Of a stretch of DNA of 56,084 nucleotides, positions 1-9,058 are shown piece after piece. The notes beneath the pieces are model-generated. The model worked only from the letters and a program-made list of their open reading frames with translations. It did no database searches and was not told where the DNA came from. Source of the stretch: Bacteroidales bacterium (GTDB lineage: Bacteria; Bacteroidota; Bacteroidia; Bacteroidales; TTA-H9); NCBI GenBank assembly GCA_030656615.1, contig JAUSOY010000011.1, forward strand, positions 1 through 56,084, written 5' to 3'. Numbering within the stretch: the first letter of the stretch is position 1; every line of letters begins with the position of its first letter. A program made the translations under genes and the position numbers.

Positions 1-82
1 CAAATTGCGTATCAAACAATCCTTGTTTCCCACTCGTTTTGTAAGACTGCTTTTTAATGCTTTTTGTGTGCTTTTTCATACA

Positions 83-112
83 CAAATATAGCTATATATA
101 TTTGAATTACAA
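83..112 (-). promoter_or_regulatory. Leftward Bacteroidota-type promoter for a gene beyond the left edge
   Basis: Read on the minus strand there is TTG (110-112), a 19-base spacer and TATATTTG (83-90), which fits the Bacteroidota -33/-7 consensus. No start codon follows before the window edge, so the gene it serves lies to the left. The box is half of a palindrome (arms CAAATATA 83-90 and TATATTTG 97-104), so a rightward -7 box is also present, but nothing credible is encoded rightward. Confidence 0.45.
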
Positions 113-151
113 CAGTTTAATTTATAGAACTCCCCTTAAATCTTTATATCA

Positions 152-868
152 CTACATTCTATCAAAAATTGGTCTGGGCATTCGTTTTAAAATCGCAGCA
201 ACTATACCCCAACGTTTTGTAACATATGCAATTTTTCTTTTCTTTTTTATTGCTTTATAAATTTGTTGTACAGCCTTCTCTAAAGGCATTACCCAAAATA
301 GTCCTTCTCCTTTTGCCATAACCGTATCAACAAGCCCTGGTCGGATGTCTGTTATAAAAACTTGCTTTTTAAGTTTAAATGCTTTTTGCCTTAAGCCTTC
401 CAGATAATTTATTTGATAGGCTTTTGTTGCATTATATGATGGTGCATGTTTGCTTCCGCGAAGTCCTGCAATTGAACTTATTCCTACTAAATGCCCATGT
501 TTTTGTTTTTCAAAATAGTTAAAAGCCCAGTCAGCAACGCAAGTAAAACCAAGTACATTCGTTTCGATGGTTCGTTTTTCTATATTAAAATCAAGATTCT
601 CATTTATGTCACCAGTTCCTGAACTAATAATTAGCAAATCAAGTCCACCAAGTTCAAGGGTTAATTCTTCTAATTTTTCGACCACGATTTTTGACTCAGA
701 TACATCAAGACTTTTGATGAAGTATGATTCGGGATTTTCTGATTTCAATTCTTCAAGTAATTCGGTTCTTCTGCCTGTTATTCCAACAGCATAATCATTG
801 TCGACAAGTCGTTTGGCAAGTTCTTTTCCAATTCCGGATGTTGCTCCGATTATGATTGCTTTTTTCAT
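152..868 (-). CDS. Short-chain dehydrogenase/reductase (SDR), 238 aa
   Basis: A classical SDR of usual length (about 240 aa). The N-terminus carries the Rossmann glycine motif GATSGIG (residues 8-14) followed by TGRR near residue 31, an arrangement usual for NADP(H) preference. The catalytic set is complete: Asn104, Ser131/132 and the Tyr145-x3-Lys149 pair (YNATK). The usual NNAG motif is changed to SSGTG around residue 83. It is a soluble cytoplasmic oxidoreductase; the substrate cannot be read from the sequence. It lies alone, 71 bases after a leftward propeller gene with no functional link. The family assignment is firm; the specific reaction is unknown. Confidence 0.9.
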   Translation of the reverse strand: MKKAIIIGATSGIGKELAKRLVDNDYAVGITGRRTELLEELKSENPESYFIKSLDVSESKIVVEKLEELTLELGGLDLLIISSGTGDINENLDFNIEKRTIETNVLGFTCVADWAFNYFEKQKHGHLVGISSIAGLRGSKHAPSYNATKAYQINYLEGLRQKAFKLKKQVFITDIRPGLVDTVMAKGEGLFWVMPLEKAVQQIYKAIKKKRKIAYVTKRWGIVAAILKRMPRPIFDRM

Positions 869-939
869 TATTGTTTCTTCGCTCCTGATGTCTGTTTATC
901 GTTTGCTAAAATTACCTTAAAAGTATGTTGTGTATGTGT

Positions 940-1785
940 TTAAAATGCTGCAATTTTCTTTCTGATTTTTTCGATTACATTTGAACTAACCCAATAAATA
1001 TCACTTTTCCCATTATTATCATTATACCTGCTAAAGAATATATATTTTCCATCTGGTGATAAAGAAGGACATGTTTCATTGTATTCAAGCGTGTTTATTT
1101 GATTGCCAAGTATAATGGGATCAGTCCATTGACCATCAGCCTTTTTAAATGCTATAAAAATATCCCCCCTACCATTAAATAATACAAAATCTTCGTTTGG
1201 CGATATAAAAGGATGTACACCAAACCTTAGTCCTCCTTTTTCCGTTTCTTTGTAATGGCCATCAATTAAAGATGATTTATAAATCTGAAAATTTGATAAA
1301 TTAGTATAATACATGGTACCAGTTTTTGATAGAGTTGCCCAAAATACCGGTGTATTATTCACAGGTGAATCCAATAAAACAGCTGAATCCCATCCGATTG
1401 CTGATTTTTCAGAATACCATAAATAAGATGTATCATTTATATCTGATGAAAAATAAAGTTTTGTGCCATCAGTTGAATAAAATGCTTCAAATTCCCAGCT
1501 AGCATTCCCTCTCAGATTAGCAACCATAGGATTTGACCAAATTTCATCTTTTAGTTTTCTCATCACCATCAGGCCTTGTTTCTCCGATGTAAAAAACAAT
1601 TCATCATTATTTGGTGAAATGGCTAAACCGTATTCATACCTGTCATGAATAGAAATTATTCCTTTTGCGAAAATTTTTGGAATTGAATCAGGTGGATTTT
1701 CAAAAATTATACTGCTATTAATTTGAGCATGTCCTAAAAAGGAGAATCCGACAAATGCTATTAAAGAATAAGTTAGATTTTTCAT
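940..1785 (-). CDS. Exported PD40 (TolB-like) beta-propeller protein, about 281 aa
   Basis: After a signal peptide (MKNLTYSLIAFVGFSFLGHA) the protein contains at least four PD40/WD40-like blades with the pattern S-P-(N/D)-x-x-x-(L/I)-(F/Y)-F-(T/S)-S, for example SPNNDELFFTSE, DGTKLYFSSD and SPDGKYIFFSR. An upstream ATG at 1803 gives six more residues, but AAAGGA lies six bases ahead of the ATG at 1785 and only that start gives a clean signal peptide, so 1785 is preferred. It is probably periplasmic or surface-exposed. The gene to its right encodes a related propeller and points the same way, suggesting tandem duplication followed by divergence. The binding partner is unknown. Confidence 0.75.
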   Translation of the reverse strand: MKNLTYSLIAFVGFSFLGHAQINSSIIFENPPDSIPKIFAKGIISIHDRYEYGLAISPNNDELFFTSEKQGLMVMRKLKDEIWSNPMVANLRGNASWEFEAFYSTDGTKLYFSSDINDTSYLWYSEKSAIGWDSAVLLDSPVNNTPVFWATLSKTGTMYYTNLSNFQIYKSSLIDGHYKETEKGGLRFGVHPFISPNEDFVLFNGRGDIFIAFKKADGQWTDPIILGNQINTLEYNETCPSLSPDGKYIFFSRYNDNNGKSDIYWVSSNVIEKIRKKIAAF

Positions 1786-1914
1786 TATTTGTCCTTTATC
1801 CATTTTTCAATAATTTGCGTTGCTTGCATTACCGTTGATTTTCTTGTCAAGATATTTAATATGGAAAGTTATTAATTATTGTCATGCCGTTTCTACACGT
1901 ATACTTGCAGTAAT

Positions 1915-3102
1915 TTACGGTTTGTCGGTAATTACTATTCTAAACGCACCAATCCCTGAATCATTTCCGGTATCGGTTGCCGTTACTATAATTCTAAGTT
2001 CTCCTGTTCCTGTTGGCACACCTGAAAAAGTTTTTGTAAGTTCATTAAAAATCAACCATGATGGCAATGGACTGCCATCGATTTGAGTTGTCGTATATGA
2101 AAAGATAGTGCCACCATCTTCATCAAAAAAAGTATCGTCAGGAATCGAGAAACTAAACGAATCACCCACCAATGCTTTTTGACTTTTTAATTTATTTTTA
2201 TTGTAAGGCGGAATATTAGTGAACTTCAAACTATCAATCAAACCATCAACACGAACCCAATACACATTAACGTCTGAATAATCAGGCTTGGTGCCCGTTG
2301 TATAAAAAAGGTATCTATTATCGGATGTAACATAAGGTCCCCACATGCCAAGCCCGAAGTTTATTTTAGAGCCCAAATTTCTTGGATTTGTCCAACTACT
2401 ATCTTTTTTAGGATAACTAATACTTAAACCCCATGGCGTTGTTACTATCATAAACGATTCATCTCTGGAAACAAAAAAATCCAAATTATCCCAGGCGGTA
2501 TTTAGTGGCATTCCCAGACCAATTACGGTGGTATCGGAGTTTGTAATATTAATTTTACACCAGTCAGCTACTCCAATTGTATTTTCAGGTCTCGATGAAA
2601 CATAATAATTTCCATAATTTGTAACTTGCAAATAGTGTGCTGATTCGAGTTTGGAAAATACGCTCTTGGGCATACTCCACTCCGATTCCTTTTTTATAGA
2701 AAAAAATGCTTCAGCATTTCCGTTTTCAAAATACATGGTATCACCAGTAACAGATAAGGCAGGAGAGCAAAAATCGTCGAATAAAATAACTGGACCTGTC
2801 CATTGACCCTCAGTATATTTATAACTTCTGATTTTAGCAGAATTAATGGGATAATAACTTTTAATTTCTGAATAAAATACTTCCCTTCCATTGTTAGAAA
2901 TGCTCATTCGTTCCGCTGCAAAAGATCCATTACTGACCTCCAATTTAAATATTTGAGGAGTAATTCCTGGAGGTGTTTGTCCAAGGTACAAACTATCGTG
3001 AGGAATTGTTTGTGATAAACCTGAAATGACCAGCACTGAAAGAATGCCTGAAAGAATCAGAGTTCTGAGAGGATATATAATCCTGAGATTTGTGATATTC
3101 AC
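1915..3102 (-). CDS. Exported PD40 propeller protein with C-terminal cadherin-like/Ig domain, 395 aa
   Basis: The N-terminus has a hydrophobic export signal (about residues 12-30). PD40-like blades follow (SNNGREVFYSE, SVTGDTMYFENG, SRDESFMIVTTPW, SDNRYLFYTTGTK). From about residue 310 to the end is a putative Ig or dystroglycan-type cadherin-like domain, recognisable by FSFSIPDDTFFDEDGG, LPSWLIFNE, TFSGVPTG and VTATD. Such domains in bacteria bind partners or calcium at the cell surface. There is no T9SS sorting tail. It is probably the upstream partner or paralogue of the propeller gene to its left; 129 bases separate them. Function unknown; the domain call is reasonably sure. Confidence 0.75.
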   Translation of the reverse strand: MNITNLRIIYPLRTLILSGILSVLVISGLSQTIPHDSLYLGQTPPGITPQIFKLEVSNGSFAAERMSISNNGREVFYSEIKSYYPINSAKIRSYKYTEGQWTGPVILFDDFCSPALSVTGDTMYFENGNAEAFFSIKKESEWSMPKSVFSKLESAHYLQVTNYGNYYVSSRPENTIGVADWCKINITNSDTTVIGLGMPLNTAWDNLDFFVSRDESFMIVTTPWGLSISYPKKDSSWTNPRNLGSKINFGLGMWGPYVTSDNRYLFYTTGTKPDYSDVNVYWVRVDGLIDSLKFTNIPPYNKNKLKSQKALVGDSFSFSIPDDTFFDEDGGTIFSYTTTQIDGSPLPSWLIFNELTKTFSGVPTGTGELRIIVTATDTGNDSGIGAFRIVITDKP

Positions 3103-3166
3103 AATTAATAAGCTTTAATTATAAACAATTCATCAAAGAAATGAATACAAATCTCCGGAATAAAAC

Positions 3167-3203
3167 AAAATATGATAAGCGGTTAAAAAATATGATAAGC
3201 GGT
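3167..3203. repeat. 17-bp direct repeat, 20-bp period
   Basis: AAAATATGATAAGCGGT occurs at 3167-3183 and again at 3187-3203. It lies in the divergent intergenic space between the propeller gene and the ABC-F gene, about 110 bases ahead of the ABC-F -7 box. A two-copy same-face repeat with a 20-base period could be a regulator site or simple slippage. Confidence 0.6.
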
Positions 3204-3310
3204 ATTTTAGGCAATGAAACAGAATATCAAATCCGCTAATTCACGATTTAAAATGAAACGATTTTTATCAGGCTGATTGATGCGATTTATAAAAATTGGC
3301 TAAAAACCGA

Positions 3311-3318
3311 TACCTTTG
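3311..3318 (+). promoter_or_regulatory. -7 box of the ABC-F gene
   Basis: TACCTTTG matches TAnnTTTG and lies 21 bases ahead of the ATG. No good -33 TTG is seen at the usual spacing. Confidence 0.5.
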
Positions 3319-3339
3319 CCGGCTCATTAAAAAATAGAA

Positions 3340-4983
3340 ATGATTTCAGTTGATGGATTAAGCGTTGAGTTTGGGGGAACCACACTTTTTAAAGATGTTT
3401 CATTTGCAATAAACGATAAGGACCGAATTGCCCTCATGGGTAAGAATGGTGCAGGAAAATCTACCTTACTGAAAATTATTGCTGGTACAAAAGCGCCTAC
3501 GCGCGGTAATGTTTCTGCACCCAGAGATGCCGTTATTGCGTACTTACCACAGCATCTGCTCACGGTAGACAGCCGTACCGTTTTCGAAGAGGCTGCTCAG
3601 GCATTTGCCCAGATTTTTGATATGGAACGCGAAATTGAAGATCTGAATACTCAACTCTCTACCCGAACCGATTATGAATCGGCCGAGTACTACGAGCTGA
3701 TTGATCAACTTTCGACGCTTTCTGAGAAATTCTATTCCATCGAAGGCATTAATTACGACGCCGAAGTGGAAAAGATATTATTGGGACTTGGATTTGTGCG
3801 CGAAGATTTCACCCGTCAAACGAGTGAATTTAGCGGTGGATGGCGGATGCGCCTCGAACTGGCTAAAATCCTTCTTCAAAAGCCTGACCTCATTTTACTT
3901 GATGAGCCCACCAACCATATGGATATAGAATCAATTCAATGGTTCGAGGATTTTTTGATTAATAGTGCGAAAGCGGTCATCGTCATTTCTCATGACCGGG
4001 CTTTTGTAGATAATATAACCACCCGTACCATTGAAGTTACCATGGGACGTATTTATGATTACAAGGTTAACTATTCTGAATATCTTCAACTACGAAAAGA
4101 AAGACGTGAACAGCAGCAGAAGCAATTTGATGAACAGCAAAAAATAATAGCCGATAATCAGGACTTTATCGATAGATTCAGAGGTACTTACTCAAAAACC
4201 AATCAGGTTCAATCGCGGGTGAAAATGCTGGAAAAAATGGAACTGATTGAGGTTGATGAAGAAGATAATTCAGCCCTTCGATTGCGCTTTCCGCCCTCAC
4301 CCCGTTCAGGAAGCTATCCGGTAATCCTCGAAGGTGTTACGAAACGATATGGCAATCATACGGTGTTTGCCAATGCAAGCATGAGTATCGAAAGAGGAGA
4401 GCGTGTAGCTTTTGTTGGAAAGAATGGAGAAGGCAAATCTACCTTGGTTAAATGTCTGATGAATGAAACTGAATGTGAAGGCACTCTTACCCTGGGACAT
4501 AATACAATGATTGGCTATTTTGCCCAAAACGAAGCCTCATTATTGAATGAAGAAGTCACCGTATTTCAAACGATTGACGATGTAGCCAAAGGCGATATCC
4601 GTACGAAAATTAAAGATATTTTAGGCGCTTTTATGTTCGGAGGCGATAGCTGGAATAAAAAAGTGAAGGTACTTTCCGGTGGCGAACGCACCCGACTGGC
4701 CATGATAAAATTGCTTCTCGAACCGGTAAACCTTCTGATTCTGGATGAGCCCACCAATCATCTGGATATGAAAACGAAAGATATCCTGAAGGCTGCATTA
4801 CAAGATTATGATGGTACACTCATCCTTGTTTCACATGATCGTGACTTTTTAGACGGCTTGGTGAATAAGGTTTTTGAATTTGGCAATAAGCGTGTTCGTG
4901 AGCATCTGTATGATATCAATGGCTTTTTGGCAAAGAAAAAGCTTGAAAATCTCAGAGAATTGGAAAGAACAATAAAAAAATGA
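3340..4983 (+). CDS. ABC-F family ATPase, 547 aa
   Basis: Two ATP-binding cassettes lie on one chain with no membrane segment, the hallmark of ABC-F translation factors and ribosome-protection proteins. NBD1 has Walker A GKNGAGKST near residue 35, signature SGGWRMR and Walker B LLDEPTNHMD; NBD2 has GKNGEGKST, LSGGERTRL and LILDEPTNHLD. Both Walker B glutamates and both switch histidines (ISHDR, VSHDR) are intact. A charged, glutamine-rich stretch (about residues 240-330) is the interdomain P-site tRNA interaction motif. Length and sequence fit the housekeeping Bacteroidota members rather than a resistance type, but subfamily cannot be decided by eye. It is monocistronic. Confidence 0.92.
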   Translation: MISVDGLSVEFGGTTLFKDVSFAINDKDRIALMGKNGAGKSTLLKIIAGTKAPTRGNVSAPRDAVIAYLPQHLLTVDSRTVFEEAAQAFAQIFDMEREIEDLNTQLSTRTDYESAEYYELIDQLSTLSEKFYSIEGINYDAEVEKILLGLGFVREDFTRQTSEFSGGWRMRLELAKILLQKPDLILLDEPTNHMDIESIQWFEDFLINSAKAVIVISHDRAFVDNITTRTIEVTMGRIYDYKVNYSEYLQLRKERREQQQKQFDEQQKIIADNQDFIDRFRGTYSKTNQVQSRVKMLEKMELIEVDEEDNSALRLRFPPSPRSGSYPVILEGVTKRYGNHTVFANASMSIERGERVAFVGKNGEGKSTLVKCLMNETECEGTLTLGHNTMIGYFAQNEASLLNEEVTVFQTIDDVAKGDIRTKIKDILGAFMFGGDSWNKKVKVLSGGERTRLAMIKLLLEPVNLLILDEPTNHLDMKTKDILKAALQDYDGTLILVSHDRDFLDGLVNKVFEFGNKRVREHLYDINGFLAKKKLENLRELERTIKK

Positions 4984-5004
4984 GCGCCTCAAAGAAGCGC
5001 CCAT
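4973..5004 (-). terminator. Probable terminator of hutU
   Basis: On the minus strand GGGCGC (5' arm) and GCGCTC (3' arm) enclose a nine-base loop and are followed by ATTTTTTT. It overlaps the ABC-F stop codon. The stem is only six pairs with one G-T pair. Confidence 0.5.
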
Positions 5005-5043
5005 CAAGTATTTCCCCAAAAAATGCAAAGGGTATTATAGGTT

Positions 5044-7047
5044 TTATAATTCCAATGAATTAATTAAAGCATCGTCAGCAATATTGGGTAATGTGACCTT
5101 TAGTGAGGGCTCTGTAACCATAGCCTGATTTATAGCCCACACGGCCTCCGGATTTCGTGCCCATGAACGTCGTGCAATTCCATTATTCACATCCCAGAAA
5201 AGCATGGATTTCAAGCGGCGTGAAGCATCTTCACTGCCATCCAGCACCATTCCGAAACCACCATTAATTACTTCTCCCCAACCTACGCCACCACCATTGT
5301 GGATGGAAACCCAGGTAGCTCCGCGGAATGAATCACCAATAACATTTTGTATGGCCATATCGGCTGTAAAAGAGGAACCATCATAGATATTGGAGGTTTC
5401 GCGGAAAGGCGAATCGGTTCCTGATACATCATGGTGATCGCGGCCAAGAACTACAGGGCCTGAAATACGACCCGTGGCAACTGCTTTGTTAAATGCTTCA
5501 GCAATACGAATTCTTCCGGCAGCATCCGCATACAATATCCGGGCCTGAGAGCCCACAACCATTTTATTTGTTTTCGCAGCCCGAATCCAACGGAGGTTGT
5601 CTTCAATCTGTTGCTTAATTTCTGGGGGCGCCACTGCAGCCATTTCTTCCAATACTTCAGCAGCTATCAAATCGGTAGTATCCAAATCATCTGTTTTTGA
5701 AGATGCACAAACCCAGCGAAAAGGACCAAAACCAAAATCGAAGCACTTGGGACCCATAATATCCTGTACATACGACGGATACCGGAAGCCTCCATCCGTA
5801 TTCATAACATCGGCACCTGCCCTGGACGATTCCAGCAGGAATGCATTTCCGTAATCGAAAAAATACATTCCCAAAGCAGTCATTTTATTGATAGCCTCCA
5901 CATGACGGCGAAGGGTTTCCTGAACCTTTTCTTTAAAAATTCCGGGCTGTGCGGCCATCATTTCGACCGATTCATCAAAGCTTAAACCAGCAGGATAATA
6001 ACCACCGGCCCAGGGATTATGAAGGGAGGTCTGATCAGAGCCCATATCCACATACACTTTTCTATCGGCCAAACGTTCCCATAAATCAACAATATTTCCA
6101 AGGTAAGCTATGGACCTGACTTGTTTCAACTCCTGATATTTCAAGGCCTGATCGATGGCTTCATCCACATCTTCTATCACCTCATCCACCCAGTTTTGTT
6201 CATGACGCTTATAGGCAGCTTTGGGATTAATTTCGGCCGTGATACTTACAACCCCGGCAATATTTCCCGCCTTAGGTTGTGCACCCGACATTCCTCCAAG
6301 ACCGCTGGTAACAAACAAGCGCATACGGGTTCCATCATCCTTAATCATCCTGCCAGCATTAAGAACTGTAATGGTTGTTCCATGAACAATTCCCTGCGGA
6401 CCGATATACATAAATGAACCCGCTGTCATTTGACCGTATTGTGAAACGCCGAGGGCATTAAATTTCTCCCAGTGATCGGGTAAAGAATAATTGGGAATTA
6501 CCATTCCATTCGTAACAACCACACGGGGTGCATCTTTGTGGGAAGGAAAAAGTCCCATGGGGTGTCCCGAATACATAACAAGCGTCTGCTCATCAGTCAT
6601 CTCTGCCAGATACTTCATAGTAATCAGGTACTGAGCCCAATTCTGAAAAACAGCACCATTACCGCCATAGGTAATCAATTCTCTGGGATGCTGAGCCACT
6701 GAATCATCCAGATTATTACTCAGCATCAGCATAATGGCGGCTGCCTGATGGCAACGATGAGGAAACTCGTCGATGCTGCGCGCATAAATCTTATAGGTCG
6801 GCTGAAAACGGTACATATATATCCGGCCATATTCCTTCAATTCCTTTGCAAATTCAGGAGCTAGAACGGCGTGATGTTCTGTTTTGAAATAGCGAAGTGC
6901 GTTACGGATAGCCAGTTGTTTTTCGCTGGCACTGAGAATTTCTTTCCGTTTGGGAGCATGGCTAACATTGGTATCCCATTCAGGAACAGCAGGTAAAACA
7001 TCAGGAATGCCCTGCAATATCTGTTTTTGAAAATCGTTCAATGACAT
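5044..7047 (-). CDS. hutU: Urocanate hydratase, 667 aa
   Basis: This enzyme performs step two of histidine breakdown, adding water to urocanate to give 4-imidazolone-5-propanoate, with tightly bound NAD+ as electrophile. Recognisable blocks are YGGNGAVFQNWAQY, MYSGHPMGLFPS, GGMSGAQPKAGN, FRWVCAS (with a conserved cysteine) and ATWVSIHNGGGVGWGE. The length matches the long form found in Bacteroidota and animals (about 660-680 aa) rather than the roughly 550-aa enzyme of Pseudomonas. It is cytoplasmic. No hutH, hutI or ftcD/hutG is in the window, so the pathway must be completed elsewhere. A -7 box lies 36 bases upstream of the start. Confidence 0.95.
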   Translation of the reverse strand: MSLNDFQKQILQGIPDVLPAVPEWDTNVSHAPKRKEILSASEKQLAIRNALRYFKTEHHAVLAPEFAKELKEYGRIYMYRFQPTYKIYARSIDEFPHRCHQAAAIMLMLSNNLDDSVAQHPRELITYGGNGAVFQNWAQYLITMKYLAEMTDEQTLVMYSGHPMGLFPSHKDAPRVVVTNGMVIPNYSLPDHWEKFNALGVSQYGQMTAGSFMYIGPQGIVHGTTITVLNAGRMIKDDGTRMRLFVTSGLGGMSGAQPKAGNIAGVVSITAEINPKAAYKRHEQNWVDEVIEDVDEAIDQALKYQELKQVRSIAYLGNIVDLWERLADRKVYVDMGSDQTSLHNPWAGGYYPAGLSFDESVEMMAAQPGIFKEKVQETLRRHVEAINKMTALGMYFFDYGNAFLLESSRAGADVMNTDGGFRYPSYVQDIMGPKCFDFGFGPFRWVCASSKTDDLDTTDLIAAEVLEEMAAVAPPEIKQQIEDNLRWIRAAKTNKMVVGSQARILYADAAGRIRIAEAFNKAVATGRISGPVVLGRDHHDVSGTDSPFRETSNIYDGSSFTADMAIQNVIGDSFRGATWVSIHNGGGVGWGEVINGGFGMVLDGSEDASRRLKSMLFWDVNNGIARRSWARNPEAVWAINQAMVTEPSLKVTLPNIADDALINSLEL

Positions 7048-7082
7048 AAAATTGATTTATAGTTGCGGCTATGGATAGGCTG

Positions 7083-7090
7083 CAAAATTA
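7083..7090 (-). promoter_or_regulatory. -7 box of hutU
   Basis: Read leftward the bases are TAATTTTG, matching TAnnTTTG, with an ATG 36 bases downstream. No clear -33 TTG. Confidence 0.45.
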
Positions 7091-7113
7091 CGAAAACGGA
7101 AAGGAAGGGAAAA

Positions 7114-7725
7114 CTAAATCTTTTCGACCTTATTTTTCATGACCTGGAAAAGCAATTCGCGGGCTCTGAAAAGCTGAGCTTTTACAGTACCCAGTGGCAA
7201 ATTAAGTTCATTGGCAATTTCTTCATACGATAGCTCATTAAAGTAACGCAATTCGACCAATGTACGGTAATGGGGCTTGAGTTTTTCTACAACCGATCGC
7301 AAAGTCCGGTATTTCTGCTTTAATATCAAACTTTCTTCCGGATCCAAACTATCAGCGGGAATATTTTGGGCGATTTCGTCGTTAAAATCTTCGCCACCCA
7401 TGTTTTGGTTGATTGAAAAAGGGGCTTTTTTCTTTTTCCGCATAAAATCAATGGCATTGTTGGCGGCAATCTTAAAAAGCCACGTACTGAAAGCGTAGTT
7501 TGGTGAATATTGTTTCAGGTTTTTAAAAGCCTTACCAAAGGCTTCAATCGTAAGATCCTCCGCATCAGTCGGATCATTGGTCATCTTCAGAAGTAGAAAA
7601 TAAAGCGAATCTCTGTAATTATTCAATAACTCGGCATATGCCTTCTGATCATTATCGTTCAGTGCGGCTTGTACGAGTGTATAATCCCGATTCCCTTTTT
7701 CTGTAAGATGTGATATTATCTCCAT
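7114..7725 (-). CDS. RNA polymerase sigma factor, ECF/sigma-70 family, 203 aa
   Basis: Region 2 spans about residues 25-100, with DAEDLTIEAFGKAF and FSTWLFKIAANNAIDF followed by a basic RKKKK stretch. Region 4 spans about residues 140-198, with LRYFNELSYEEIANEL and LPLGTVKAQLFRAR as the helix-turn-helix. Regions 1 and 3 are absent, as in ECF factors. It directs core RNA polymerase to a special promoter set. No anti-sigma gene is adjacent. Its start lies inside the 3' end of the glycosyltransferase gene (10-base overlap), so the two are co-transcribed and translationally coupled, hinting that the regulon concerns the envelope. That link is inference. Confidence 0.92.
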   Translation of the reverse strand: MEIISHLTEKGNRDYTLVQAALNDNDQKAYAELLNNYRDSLYFLLLKMTNDPTDAEDLTIEAFGKAFKNLKQYSPNYAFSTWLFKIAANNAIDFMRKKKKAPFSINQNMGGEDFNDEIAQNIPADSLDPEESLILKQKYRTLRSVVEKLKPHYRTLVELRYFNELSYEEIANELNLPLGTVKAQLFRARELLFQVMKNKVEKI

Positions 7726-8852
7726 TTATTTTCTTTTCCAAACAGGTTCGCCAGGCTAATAGTGGGATAAATAAATAAGAAAACAATCTCTAACAAAGGC
7801 GAAAATAATAATAAATTTCGCTCTTTCAACTTCAACATAGATTTTTTAAATATAAATAGATAAATAAAGAATTTAATTCCAAAAAAAATGACCAAAGGCT
7901 GCCAGGGATATTTAAGCACCAATAACAAGGTAAATAAACCATAAAAAGTATATTGAAAAAAAACATAGGCACCCAAAAGCAGTTGATGTTTAAACTTATA
8001 GTATCCGGAGGTTGTTAAATGACGTCTTTTCTGCCGGAACCACTCTTCAAACGATTTCTTTGGTTCTGAATATGTAAAACTTTGTGGCGCAATCATTACC
8101 GCTGTATTTTTTGAGTTTGCAACCTTATTGATAAACAAATCATCATCGCCCGAGGCAATGCCATAATGAGAAATAAAACCTTTATTACTATAAAACAAGC
8201 TCTTTCGATATGAAAGATTCCGTCCCACACCCATATACGGTATCCCTGCTCTTGCCATCGACAAATACATCATCGCAGAAACTACAGTTTCGTACCGGAT
8301 AATCTTATTAAGAAAACCAGTGACTGTTTTGTATGCACCGTACGCCAAAACCACAGATGTATCTTTATTTTGGTATGCCGATGTCATTTCACGAATCCAC
8401 TGATCAGAAGCCGGGATACAATCAGCATCGGTGAGTAGTAAAATGTCGTGCGAAGCCGACTTTATTCCAATAGATAATGGGAATTTTTTTCCCTTAAAAA
8501 AATTAATCTCCTTCTCAATATTAACCACCTTCAGATTCTCATGCTGGTCGCTTAATACCTTAAGCAGGAAATACGTATCGTCCTGTGAGGCATCATTCAC
8601 CACCACAATCTCAAATTGTGGGTAATCCTGTGATAAAAATAATGGTAAGTTATCCTGAAGATTTTGATACTCATTACGGGCACATATTACAACAGAAACC
8701 GGCTCATTGTGTAATGGACTTTCAGACATTCTATAAAAAGCAAGACGACTAAACAAACCAAAATAATAGAGCATAAGCACTGCAACGGAAACCATATATC
8801 CGATAAACAGCTGGAAATATAGGTTTTCAGGCGAAAACCAGTTTTGAATCAT
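7716..8852 (-). CDS. Membrane glycosyltransferase, family 2, 378 aa
   Basis: A GT-A fold catalytic domain lies between an N-terminal membrane helix and two or three C-terminal helices, as in processive or lipid-linked family 2 transferases. Visible motifs are SVVICARNEYQNL, VVVNDASQDDT, the metal-binding TDAD in LLLTDADCIP, and RQKRRHLT, which corresponds to the Q/RxxRW-type acceptor motif. A TTG codon at 8873 would add seven residues but lies inside the predicted -7 box (8871-8878), so the ATG at 8852 is the true start. It is the first gene of a two-gene unit with the sigma factor. Sugar donor and acceptor are unknown; an envelope polysaccharide or glycolipid role is likely. Confidence 0.88.
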   Translation of the reverse strand: MIQNWFSPENLYFQLFIGYMVSVAVLMLYYFGLFSRLAFYRMSESPLHNEPVSVVICARNEYQNLQDNLPLFLSQDYPQFEIVVVNDASQDDTYFLLKVLSDQHENLKVVNIEKEINFFKGKKFPLSIGIKSASHDILLLTDADCIPASDQWIREMTSAYQNKDTSVVLAYGAYKTVTGFLNKIIRYETVVSAMMYLSMARAGIPYMGVGRNLSYRKSLFYSNKGFISHYGIASGDDDLFINKVANSKNTAVMIAPQSFTYSEPKKSFEEWFRQKRRHLTTSGYYKFKHQLLLGAYVFFQYTFYGLFTLLLVLKYPWQPLVIFFGIKFFIYLFIFKKSMLKLKERNLLLFSPLLEIVFLFIYPTISLANLFGKENKWR

Positions 8853-8870
8853 ACCAATAAAATTATACAA

Positions 8871-8878
8871 CAAATATA
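8871..8878 (-). promoter_or_regulatory. -7 box of the glycosyltransferase-sigma factor unit
   Basis: Read leftward the bases are TATATTTG. It overlaps the apparent upstream TTG start of the glycosyltransferase, which rules that start out. Confidence 0.5.
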
Positions 8879-8985
8879 TCCCATTCCTTTTGCCCTAAAA
8901 CATCGAATCATGCAGTTTTATCATTTTTTTATCAACGATACATTGTCGCTGCTTCATTAAAAAGTATTCATATGCAAGGAATCAT

Positions 8986-8993
8986 TAACTTTG
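8986..8993 (+). promoter_or_regulatory. -7 box of tgt
   Basis: TAACTTTG matches TAnnTTTG and lies about 65 bases ahead of the ATG at 9059, inside the longer open frame. This excludes the upstream ATG at 8972. Confidence 0.55.
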
Positions 8994-9058
8994 CCGCTCT
9001 TTTACAAAAATCGGATTTTTATATCTATCTGATTAAAAATCACACGACTAAACAAATT

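Noticed and set aside
57-260. Rightward 67-codon frame at the left edge
   Set aside because: It overlaps the 3' end of the clear SDR gene on the other strand and has no recognisable sequence.
1820-2086. Rightward frame opposite the second propeller gene
   Set aside because: Antisense shadow of the cadherin-like domain; no independent support.
5044-7047. A complete histidine-utilisation operon around hutU
   Set aside because: Neighbouring genes are unrelated; no hutH, hutI or formiminotransferase gene is in the window.
8972-9058. N-terminal extension of tgt from an upstream ATG
   Set aside because: The predicted -7 box (8986-8993) lies inside it, and Tgt proteins begin with the residues encoded from 9059.
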